Source of the DNA: Gnetum montanum
Lineage: Eukaryota; Streptophyta; Gnetopsida; Gnetales; Gnetaceae
DNA length: 64,000 nt
Reading direction: 5' to 3'
Assembly (NCBI GenBank): GCA_015680685.1
Contig: MNCI01020673.1
Span: forward strand, 734,177-798,176
In this document: piece by piece, positions 11,921 through 21,849 of the stretch
How positions within the stretch are numbered: position 1 is the first letter of the stretch
How the letters are laid out: every line of letters starts with the position of its first letter
Program-made: the position numbers and the translations under genes
Notes under the pieces: generated by a model
Databases searched by the model: none
The model's input: only the letters and a program-made list of their open reading frames with translations
Told to the model about the DNA's origin: nothing

Positions 11921-12199
11921 AAATAAAGTCTTTGCATGGTATGGTTCCCATCCAAAAATTCAAAAAAAAATTGATGGGAATTCAAAGTATACCCCTTAGA
12001 CACAATAACTAAATAAGTCTTTGCATTGTGTGGTTCCCATCCAAAAATTTAAAAAAAATAAAAATTGATGGGAATTCAAAGCACACCCCTTAGACACAAT
12101 AAATGAATAAGTCTTTGCATGCTATGGTTCCCATCCAAAAATTTAAAAGAAAAATAAACATGATGGGAATTCAAAGCGCATCCCTTAGACAAATAAATG
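11921..12199 (+). repeat. Three tandem copies of a hairpin-forming unit (E1)
   Basis: About 90-94 bp per unit, each starting AATAA(A)GTCTTTGCAT. Every unit carries an inner stem (GTTCCCATC against GATGGGAA) around an A-rich loop, and an outer stem (GGTAT/ATACC in unit 1, TGTG/CACA in unit 2). E2 has two units and E3 one. The location is the non-coding stretch between pol and ORF3. Unit differences tend to preserve pairing, which points to a selected RNA structure. Confidence 0.75.
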
Positions 12200-13004
12200 G
12201 GCTACAAGCACTAGTTATGGGACTAGAAAGATATGCACCCATGCCTAAAGGTCCTCTCTAACTAAGGCACTCTCTCTCACTTTCTACTTCTCTCTTTTCT
12301 TCTCTTTATGAAATGATGGTTGTTTTGTGGAAGCACTCTCATGTCTCATGTGGGTGGACTAGTCTTAGAATGATGATGCGAAGTTACTAAAAGTGGCTGG
12401 TTTTGGTTTGGACTAAGGATGGATTTTCTGAGGTCATGTTAAACACAAATTCGATAAGGGACTTCTTTTGACCTTAATTTGGAATTTCATTCCACCTTCT
12501 TCATCATTCATCCATGCTTCCATAACTCACCTCACTGCCAGGTTCTATGTTATGCTTTATGTCTTGGTTTGATGTGTTTGAATGCTTGAATAGATTCTTT
12601 TTGGTTGGTCCTTAACTTTTCATTACCATTAATTAATTGTGGGGTCCATAGACTCCTTAGTTGAGGTTATGCAAGGGCAACAAGGGCATGAGCCTGCTAT
12701 GGAGAGGACCCACTTGCATATTTCTTGGTTTGGTTAGTTAAGGTTCCTTACCTTTAACATTACTACAATCCTATATTTTGCATATTCCATTGTGTATTTT
12801 GCTTAGTGCTCCTCAACCTTTTACTCCATTCAATCACTAAATAATTTTTCTCCATTTTCTCAAATTTATGAGCTTTAACATCCTCTTCTCATATTTTCAT
12901 ATTGTTCTTGGCCTTTTGAGCTTTCATTTGATCCCAATTTCATTCAAAAGCTCTTTGTATTTTGTAAGTTTGACCAAAGTCAATAGTCATCTATGGTGGT
13001 CAAC
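12200..13004 (+). other. E1 non-coding stretch between hairpin repeats and internal promoter
   Basis: No coding frame is supported. The text is conserved at low level in E2 (25960-26740) and E3 (38075-38628), including ATGGGCTACAAGCACTAG, CCTTACCTTTAACATT-like and GCCTTTTGAGC-like phrases. It behaves as a long untranslated leader upstream of ORF3. Confidence 0.6.
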
Positions 13005-13135
13005 AATTGCATCAACGAGGCCTCATCGACATAGTTGACCACGTTAACGAGGCCCTGTTGATGAGGCCTTGTCAATGCAACTGACCATGTCAATGAGGCC
13101 CTGTCGACGTAGTGCAAAAATCCTATATATACCAT
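13005..13135 (+). promoter_or_regulatory. U3-like internal promoter patch upstream of ORF3 (E1)
   Basis: A run of GAGGCC-centred motifs (AACGAGGCCTCATCGAC, GATGAGGCCTTGTCAATG and others) leads through CGACGTAGTG into a TATA box, TATATATA at 13124-13131. The LTRs of the same element have the same order: GAGGCC palindromes, CGATGTAGTG, TATAAATA. E2 keeps a shorter version. The patch sits about 300 bp before the ORF3 remnant. A second promoter for ORF3, copied from U3, is the inferred role. Confidence 0.55.
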
Positions 13136-13247
13136 CGCACACTTAGAAATTTTTGTTATTTTCCTCATAACACACGAGGAGTTTTTACCATTTTTTAGAG
13201 CCCAAAACCTTCTAGAGCCCATAACTTCCCAATTTTTTTTCCAAATC

Positions 13248-13248
13248 N
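13248..13248. other. Single-N join in E1 leader
   Basis: Sequence matching E2 up to about 26910 jumps to sequence matching E2 near 27055; about 145 bp are missing across this base. Confidence 0.65.
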
Positions 13249-13439
13249 CAAAATTTTTGAGAGTTAACCCTTCCAACAATCTTTAGGATGATTTATTAAT
13301 AATAACACATGAATAAAATACTGATTTGAGTAATTAAATCAGTCATAATCACAACTTAGCCAAGTGTAACTATCTTAAAGAGATAAAGGTATCTTAATTG
13401 CTTCATGTTACATAATGATTGCTAACCCATGGTTTTATT

Positions 13440-16305
13440 GTGATTATAGATAACACCAAGACCTAAGTATCTGTAGGGAGGAAAACCTTCTTAATTAAGG
13501 GAGAAATGGTCCAAAACTGGAAGGGGCCAACAAGAACAAGCCCAAGAATCGACAAAGGAAACCCATGCAATGGGACCTCTTTGTGAGGAGCTCAAAGTAG
13601 AATCTGTTTGACAGATTCCAAAAGAAGAAGTGCCCCTAGAGCAATCATAGTGAGGAGAAGTGCCAAGAGAAGCACCAAGGCTTGAAGTCACTTTGACTCA
13701 AGCCTACCTTAACATCATCAGGTCCTGAGAGATTTAGTGATTGATTCTTCAAGAAATAAACTTCGAGTAATTCCTAGAGAAGCTCCAATAGATGTCAAAA
13801 CATAACTACAAACCTCTTCCATGTGGTCAATCATCACATCCAGTGGGGAATGGTACATGGAAGGGACATATCTCTTCTAGAACAATAGAAGGCTAGGGCC
13901 CATAGTCAAAATCAAGGATATTCAGGTGTCCTACTTGGTCAAGGCTATCATGTAGGCACTGGGTTTGCCTGACATTGGGACACAATTGGTGGAGCTATCA
14001 ACGAAAGGTGATCCTGAGGCCAAAAAGGAGTGGACTCAGCGATGTTATGGGGTTGATCATAAGAAGTATGGTATGCTCACATCGGTAGAGTGCATCTATT
14101 TCAAAATTGTAGCCTATTACCTCAATCCAACAATGAGGCCCAGTAAGGTGACTACCTTTTTCACTCAAGCATGTGTAACTCTGAGCCAAATATTTTCTGT
14201 AAACCTTCCACAACTCATCTACTTGGAGTTTTAAAAGTGTTTTAATGAAAATAAACATGGAAGGAAAACCTTGTCCTTTCTGAGCCTCTTCCAAAAACTC
14301 TACAAAAGGATAGGAATCGTCTGCTATGCCAACGACACAATTAGGCATGCTCCTTTGGCCTCATGATCTGAAATCACAAAGTAAAAGATGTCAACTACAA
14401 CTTAAGAAGAGAAGCAGTTGCCACCATCACCACCTACTCAAGAAACAACGTCAGAGGCCCACATAGCCATTAAGCACTTGTGCAAAATCTGAGAGTAGCT
14501 CTTGCATGAGCAAGAGTAGTGTGTAGTGACAAGTAGTGTGGATCCATCTATGTACCAACTAGTAATGAGTCACCTTAATGAGGTGGCTCAAACAATCAAC
14601 TAAATGGAGAGGGGTGGATTGATATTCTATGCCTAATGTATGTAGTTGTCTATGAGGTTTGATCTCAATGCTCGAGAGGTGATAGTGTCATTATCTCAAC
14701 ACCATTTATTCATAGAAATCTTTGGGAATGTCACCACCTTCTTGGTATGTTTGGAGGAAGGTGAAGAGGCCACTATCCTAGTGATGCAGCACCTAGGACA
14801 AGAGATGATGGATGAAGTAGTTGCTAACCATGTTGCTAAAGCACTCAATGCATCTATAGCATTTCTACCAAATGTATCTACAATTCGAGATGTGTAAACA
14901 TCCACAGGAACAGTCAACGAAAAGTTGAATGTAGTCTAGCATGAGGAATTACTGGATCAACTAGTGGGGATTGGGTAATTGATTTTGGATATCTTTAATT
15001 TTTTAGATAACATCACTGCAACCCAGTCAAAGCTGCTAGACACAAGGGGCAAATGCATCATTTTAGAGGGGCAACTCAAAATAACTCAAGCAAAAAATCA
15101 ACGCTTGGCTATAGAGGTTGCTAAATTACATGCCCATCTTATTGATCTTGCAATCCTTAGCCCAACAACAACCAAAGATGAAGCTTTTAAACAGCTTCAA
15201 GAACGATTCAAGAAGGTCGAACAGGAAGTAGTAACAGCCATCTTCAACCAATCCATAGTAGAAGCAAAGATGTATTCAATTCAGAAGGACTTAGCTTAGA
15301 TGTACCAGGAGAATGAAATTCTAATAGCACAAAATCATCACCTATGCAATGTTGATGCTCAAAAGGAACAAATGCAAGAATTAATTCATCAATAGCAAGA
15401 CTAGCTTATGACAGTGAACACTAAGTTAAGGATATTGGCCATAGAAAATTAGAATTTGTCAATGGAGGAAGTTCATGCCTTGTGCCAAAAATCTGCTATC
15501 AAGATCACTGCTTGGAAAAATAAAGCCTTGAAATTTGAAAAAGTCAAAAATCACTATAGAGACCAGATTGGCCTGCAAAAGGAAGTAAATGAAAAGCACA
15601 TCCAAATGGTGAAGGCAAAAATAAATAAAGCTCTCTAGCAACTTCAATAAGGAAAAGAAGTTTGGTAATCCATCATTGATGAGATTGATGCCTACAACAA
15701 AGTAGAAATTTACCTAAAGGAGTTGTAAATAGAGGAAATGACAGAATACATGAAGTTGGCCAATTTATGATATGAAAAACTGGCTATGTTGACTGCTAGA
15801 TGGACATGTTAGAGTTAGAGAAATAAGTGGTTAGCTTGTATTTGCTATATGAGGTAGAGTTTAAGAACTATAAAGACACCAAGCAGAAGCTTGAGACTAA
15901 AAATGCTAAACTTGAAGTTCTTAGAGCATGCTTCATAAACCAATGATCAACTACTAAGAACCTAGCCAAAAGGATGAATGATTACCAAGAGTTGAAGGAT
16001 ATAGTTAGAGCATTTAACATTGAATGCTAACAATTCATTGCCTAGTTTATCAATGTAAAGGAGTTGTTTTTAAGAATTTTGTGTCCCTAGGATGTGCCTA
16101 TTTTGACCCACATTGGCAAAGCTTCCTGGATAGTGCATGATCCTAGAAGGAGGATAAAATGAAAGAACTGTTGGATGCTTTCTACTTCCCACCAGAAGTT
16201 GTAGTAGCAACAAGATAGCCATAGCCACCTCAACCGCCGCACATGCATGATGTCGATGAAGGTCCCTCAGAACCTCAGGAACCATCACTACTTGGGACTA
16301 TTTGA
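13440..16305 (+). pseudogene. E1 ORF3 remnant (env position, coiled-coil protein)
   Basis: This is a long decayed frame downstream of pol. A globular N-terminal half includes an open piece of 89 codons (13965-14234; LPDIGTQLVELSTKGDPEAK, KIVAYYLNPTMRPSKV). It resembles, by general layout only, the extra ORF of Athila elements. The C-terminal half (14979-15640 and beyond) is Lys/Glu/Gln-rich with long heptad-like runs and should form a coiled coil. The end is Pro/Glu/Ser-rich (near 16210-16300). No signal peptide or membrane segment is visible, so calling it an envelope protein is not supported. Many Gln codons have become stops. The same ORF is present in E2 and E0 and absent from E3. Confidence 0.65.
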
Positions 16306-16547
16306 TCTTCTCCACCAAATTTCATGTCATTAAGGAATGTGCTATTCAATTTTGAATATTCATGTCATAGTATTCAATTTTGTGTTATGAACACCATTAT
16401 TTTTGTAATGTTCCAATCCATACACTCAGGCACTCCATTTTTTGTCAAGTTAGCTTGTTTTATTTGTGAATGGTCAGTCAATAGTCCCATATCTTTCTAA
16501 TTTTGCAAATGAACTCAAGGACAAGTTTTCATTCAGTTGTGGGGGTA
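16306..16547 (+). other. E1 3' untranslated stretch and polypurine tract
   Basis: There is no coding. It ends with GAACTCAAGGACAAG..., then the polypurine tract TTCAGTTGTGGGGGTA abutting the 3' LTR. The GAGGATGAG / GGACAAG phrase before the tract recurs in E0, E2 and E3. Confidence 0.8.
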
Positions 16548-17465
16548 TGATGAGTCGTAGTTTTTTTGACTGTGTCAATGAGGCCTTATTGATGTAACCT
16601 TGTCAACTGGGCCTCGTCGATGCATCATATCATGTGTTGAAGAGGCCCCATCAATGCAGTTTCAGCTTTTTGGCTAGAAATACGTGCCTACTAGCTACAT
16701 TTATGGCATTAATATTTCAATAGTAGTGAAGATCTTGTAGTTTGTTCATTTGAGAGTTAGAATATTTTCCCTGAGTACTCGTAGTAGGAGTCATTAAGTG
16801 TATGGATCTTAATTCGAGCATTGTTGTACCTAAGCATGATAGTGTATGTGGCAATACAAATGAGCTTTTTGATAAACCTTGTAGCACTTTGGATAGATTA
16901 GATATTTCATTTATGCATTTAATGTTTTCAATTATTTATTAAATGTTTTTAATTATTTATGAAATGATTTCCAATAATTAAGCTAATGAAGCAATTAAGT
17001 AAGATAAGTAAGATAGATTAAACCCACAAGTACGACCACTTCAAGTGTAACACATATTCACTTAGTAATCCCAACAACGTTATTACTTGGTATGCCTAGT
17101 ATTGTAGCATTTGGTAACCCAACAGTGGATACATGGGTTTAGGACGTGTGCAGAAAGTGGGACCAGATGCTTATGTTAGGAATAGTTAGACACTATTTAA
17201 TTAGTTAATCCAATTAATTTTATCTCCCTTTAAACACCAAACCATAAAATATAAAATGATAAAAATTAGATGCCTCAATTACACTTAACTATACTAGTGT
17301 ACACCACAAGTGTAATTGGGAAGACAATGATTGACCTTAAGGCAAAGATTCACTTCCTAGAAGACTAGTGCACTTAACACTACAAAGTCCATGGAATTTG
17401 ACAAGATTGCGTGTGAATGCTTATGATTTGTATGGTTGGGCGTAGGGGTACCTCGTCGCTCATCA
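16548..17465 (+). repeat. 3' LTR of E1
   Basis: Ends are TGATGAGTCG...CGCTCATCA, followed at once by the GAAAG duplication. U3 carries GAGGCC-type motifs (16580-16665). The TATA box seen in the other LTRs has decayed to TAGAAATA near 16675. Scattered substitutions against the 5' LTR show that the insertion is not recent. Confidence 0.92.
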
Positions 17466-18221
17466 GAAAGAAATAACTTTCCATTGTTAAGAATGTCTAC
17501 TTAGGAACAGTCTTACAATAGATGCTTTTAAAAAACTAGAGAGAAACATTAATTATTAACAAGGAGGATGGTCCTAATGATAACAAAATTTTAATATTTT
17601 TGCTCTAACTTAAAGTAGTAAAAGAATTCAATGTCGTAATGAAACACTTAGTGAAATAACAACTTTTGTAAGAGAGTAAGGTACAAAAGTAAATTCTAGC
17701 ATATGATATCTATCAGGATTGACCTTATATAGAGTTTCTTTGGCATCTTCTAAATCCTTCTTGCTAACAAATATTTCATCTTTGGATAGATAGTACTCTT
17801 CCTACATAAGGAAAAATTTTTGTTATCTTAGTTCTGTTGGCATATTTTCATTATCATTTGACTCTTGTGTTTTGCTCCTTATTTTCATACTTCAAAAGAA
17901 AAGTAGCCAACTCCTCATGTTGTGCTTGCCATAAAAACTTGGAGTTCATATCATGGTGAGAAGCTATAAGACTCTTTATGGCTATGAATGCTATTTGTCT
18001 GAACTGAGCCATACTTCCTGTAGTAAAAGGAAAACTATACACAAAAGCTTTTTGTCTTCTTTGGGTTCTTTATTATCATTTGATCATTCTTATCATTGAA
18101 TTTATCTTGATTATTTGTCTATTCAACTCCAGATTACTTTTTTATATCCTAAGCTTTAACATATTTTTATTTTTCTTGACATATTTTATTAAGCCAAAAA
18201 GCACAAACATTAAACATATGT
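17466..18221 (-). pseudogene. Unrecognised host gene fragment, two exon-like blocks
   Basis: This is host sequence trapped between E1 and E2. On the minus strand one block (about 18042-17854) reads GSMAQFRQIAFIAIKSLIAS...KFLWQAQHEELATFLLKYEN. A second block (about 17800-17700) follows an AG acceptor and reads EEYYLSKDEIFVSKKDLED, then AKETLYKVNPDRYHMLEF. Both look like real coding text: balanced composition, helical pattern, splice-type borders (CTACAG before the first, TATGTAG before the second). I do not recognise the protein. With retrotransposons on both sides it is likely part of a gene broken by, or with an intron swollen by, insertions. It could also be a small relic only. Confidence 0.4.
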
Positions 18222-19183
18222 TGGTGAGCTGCATTCAGTTGGCTGCGTCAATGAGGCTGTTGATGTTGCCTCGTTAGTTGGGCCTCTTCAATGAGGCCTC
18301 ATCAACTAGGCCTCATTGACGAGGCCTAGTCGATGCATCTTACCATGCGTCGATGAGGCCTCATCGACGTAGTGTTGATATTTGGCTATAAATACATGCA
18401 TGTAGTCACATTTATGGCAATTAAAGATTGTAGTTGCAGCAAAGCTTTTGTAGTTTTCCATCTGAAAGTTGGAAATTTTTTCCCGAGTGCTCATAGCAGA
18501 AGTCATTGAGTGTATGGATCTTTATTCGAGCATTGTTGTACTTGAGCACAATAGTGTGTGCAACAATAAAGATGAGCTTTCTAATAAACCTTGCAAAACT
18601 TTGGATAGATTAGCTATTTTATTTATGCATTCAATGTTTTTAATTATTTATTAAATGTTTTCGATTAGTTATTAAATATTTTTTAGTTATTACATTAATG
18701 AAGAAATTAAGCCAGATAGATTACACACATAAGTATGACCACTTCGAGCATAGCACATATTCGCTTGGTAGTCCTAGCAGCGTTATTGCTCAGTATACCT
18801 AGTAGCATAGTGCTTGGTTGCTCAGTAGTGGATTCGTGGGTTTAGGATGTGTACAAAAAGTGGGATTGGATGCTGATGTTAGGAATTCTTAAATGCTAGT
18901 TGATTAGTTAATTTAGTTTAGCTAATTAAATTCCTTTTATCCACATTTTGAGCACCAAAGTATAAAACAAAAAATGATAAAAATTAGATGCCTCAGTTAC
19001 ACTTAACCATACCAACAAAAGTCACAAGTGTAATTGGGAAGACAACAATTGACCTTAAGGCTAGATTCACTTCCTAAAGAACTAGTGCATCGGAAATGAT
19101 AAAGTCCATGGAATTTGACTGGATCACACATGAACACTTTGTGATTTATATGGTTGGATGTAGGGGTACCTTAACACTCATCA
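18222..19183 (+). repeat. 5' LTR of E2
   Basis: Begins TGGTGAG (one change from TGATGAG) and ends CACTCATCA. U3 has the richest set of GAGGCC palindromes in the window (18250-18370), for example CGATGAGGCCTCATCG. TATAAATA is at 18387-18394. The R/U5 text is shared with the other elements. Confidence 0.9.
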
Positions 19184-19184
19184 T

Positions 19185-19202
19185 TGGCACCATTGCCAGG
19201 GA
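19185..19202 (+). promoter_or_regulatory. Primer binding site of E2 (tRNA-Asp type)
   Basis: TGGCACCATTGCCAGGGA sits one base after the LTR. It differs by three transitions from the sequence complementary to the 3' end of plant tRNA-Asp that Athila/Tat elements use. Confidence 0.85.
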
Positions 19203-19395
19203 CTTTATTTGTGGAACGTGCACTATTTAGGTTTAAGTGAATACCATTAATATCGTTGTATGAACCTAAAGGTCAATATTATTTCCACTATACATAGAAT
19301 TATAAAAGCACACTGATAATTTTATTTTATTTTGCAAAATTTCTTCTTCTCACAAGCATGAAGATACCAAACCACTGATCCCACAAGAATGTAAG

Positions 19396-21800
19396 ATGGT
19401 ATACACTCATCCAAGCGAGTTTTTTTCAAACTTCACCTTCATCCTACATCAAGATGAAAAACTGTGATGGCATGATATGGAGGGAAACATCGTCTTGCCC
19501 CCTGATAGATCTATGCCTAGGATACTATTTAAAACCCTCAAGAATCTAGGCATAGTAGATCATCATGAAGAATATGTTGTGGATGGATATGACACTTGAA
19601 ACTACTGTCCCAATGAAACACAATGCAAATGAGATCAACGTCAAAAGAAACTCCATGAAGCTACAAAGGGAAAACATTACACCAATCCCTTGTCCCTACT
19701 AAATTAAGATGACACTAAGGATCCTCCTATTGAAGGATCTCAACATGAAGATTCTCCACCCCCTGATACCAGTGACAAGGGTGTGAACCTAAATCTGCGA
19801 TCCACTATTCATAAATTGGATTTAGGTAAAAGTGATAGTCAAGGTAGGGACTCAGGCAAGCATCACAATAACAAGGAATCGAAGGATGGTGATCATAATA
19901 AGTGTAATAGTGGTGCCAAACATTGTAGTCGTGGTGGCAATCCACCTTCCTCTTCATCCAATTTCGAACATTACTCTTCATCTAACGATTTTCATGAAAG
20001 CTACCATCGAAACAACTGTGATGAAGGTGATCAACGAGATAACAATGACTATAAAGGCCACCAAAATCAAAGGTGTGGCCAAAACCATCATTAGTGTCAT
20101 TGATGTAGTAATGATGATAAACCTCTATTGGTGACTTGAAGTATGCTCAACATTGTGAAGGCAGTTAAAATTCCAGCTAGGCATATGAAGGATAGTTGGA
20201 TCAAGCACTTAGACATGAACAATATCCCAAGATTTGAGGGGGGATATAACTCTAATTCACAAACACAATTACAAGCTTTTCATCATGCCTATGCCTTACA
20301 GAACATAGAGAATGAATGGAAAAAACTTAAACTATTTCTCAAGATACTTATCAAGGGAGCTAAAAGTTGGCATTGATCTTTGAAACAAGAATCGATTCAT
20401 CAATGGAGTACCATGCTAAAGCTATTTAATGACAAATATCAAATGTGCTTTAGAGTGTTTAATTTGAGAAGGAAAATCAAAGGCTAGAAATAGGAAGCAC
20501 ATGAACCCTTGAATGCTACCATGGGTTGATACTATTCACTCTTACATTGATGCCCTAGCCATAGTTATTCTTAGAGGGAACAACTTCATCACATCATAGA
20601 TGGGCTCAGAGCATAAACAAGAAGAATCCTTGGGGTGTATGCCCAAGGAAGATTGTCTAAATTGAGAGCTCATTAGATCCAAAGGCTAATTGAGTAGATA
20701 GTAAAAGAAGAAGGTGAGATACAAAAAAGGGAAAGTGCTGAAGAGTATAATAGGGATCCTTCCATTAGAAAACAAGAGGTTTGATTTCGTAATGAGGAGG
20801 AATCACACTTGATGAAGTGGTGAATAAAGAAACCTTGTCCATTAAAAAATCTATTTCTGATACTTTGGCAAAGGCTAACAAGTTATGGGACTCTTTGGAT
20901 GAAAAATTTCAAACAACTTTGAAGATTGCTGAAGAATCCAAAGAGAAAAATAGTGATCATAATCGTAGGAGGCACAAAGAAGCTGAACGTGCCTACCAAA
21001 GAGGTAAGGGCAAAGCTACTGCAGTAGAGGAAGTTGTGGAGTCTGATTTTGATGATGAAACTGAATGTAACATTTGTCAATATGAACATCCAAAGGGATG
21101 TTGCCTTGGGATGTCACACTTGCAAGAGTCTGAACTGTACACATTTTATCCTCACCTAGCATGTAGGTAAGCTCCAAGATGATTGTCTTATCCTCAAGGC
21201 AATCCAAGGCAATTGCACCAATAGTAACAAGCTTACTACCCAAGTGGAACACCTCCACAACCTTATGAATAATACCAATAGTGGTATTAACTGCAATTGT
21301 GGGGAATGCCACCACCAAGATAGTAATACCCTTATAAACAACTAGATCCATACAGATACTATGTTCACTAGCCTATCTCCCCTAGAAGTTCTGCAAGTCA
21401 TACATCATTCTAGCATCACTATTATCCTCTAGAGTACCACCAAACACATTCACCATCTACTCGAGGGAAAAACCCATATTCATATCCATATCATCCTCCA
21501 CATCCTTCTACACATACACCTCCACCTTCAACCCAATTACCTCCTACTCCATATATGTTGGGTGAGATTCCTCCACAGCCGCAACAATGAAATGCTATAA
21601 GGGTTGTATGCTCACAACTGATTTTTCAGCCAAATGGTCCACATAATTGATCTAGGGAAAGATCATTCTCTTGATCTAATAGTCCTCTCTAGCCCTCATA
21701 ACCTAGTTTGGCTGATTGCCCTACATCTCTAGCATCCTCATCATCTATATCAAACATCTTCGAGTGCCCTTCAAACTAAGTGCCACCTCAGATCCACACT
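19396..21800 (+). pseudogene. E2 gag remnant
   Basis: The N-terminal part opens near an ATG at 19396 (MVYTHPSEFFSNFTFILHQD). A low-complexity His/Asn/Gly/Ser region follows (19783-20094). The gag core is at 20143-20700, with IPRFEGGYNSNSQTQLQAF. A Lys/Glu-rich open piece (20817-21170) ends in CNICQYEHPKGC (codons 21066-21101), a short zinc knuckle of C-x2-C-x3-H-x3-C spacing followed by HLQES. A Pro/Gln/Tyr-rich tail runs to about 21800. This is the best kept gag of the E1/E2 family, but it still has several stops and frame changes. Nucleic-acid binding by the knuckle is inferred from its position. Confidence 0.78.
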
Positions 21801-21849
21801 ATAATGTTAACTCATGTTTTTTCTGACTAGATTAATGCTAGAAATATTT

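Larger units (their letters stand above)
4526..17465 (+). mobile_element. E1: complete but dead Athila-like LTR retrotransposon
   Basis: Two LTRs (889 and 918 bp) begin TGATGAG and end CTCATCA and enclose 11.1 kb with gag, pol and a third ORF, all on the plus strand. The 5-bp duplication GAAAG flanks it exactly (4521-4525 and 17466-17470), so both ends are secure. RT wording (DHFP, FMDDFSTYG) and a tRNA-Asp-type primer site in the sister copy E2 place it in the Athila/Tat branch of Ty3-Gypsy. E1 itself has lost the primer site and about 190 bp after the 5' LTR. Every ORF is broken by stops. Two single N bases (10356, 13248) mark joins where sequence present in E2 is missing. Confidence 0.93.

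Noticed and set aside
13965-16305. ORF3 as a true envelope gene, which would make E1/E2 virus-like
   Set aside because: No signal peptide, membrane segment or furin-like site is visible in any of the three copies.
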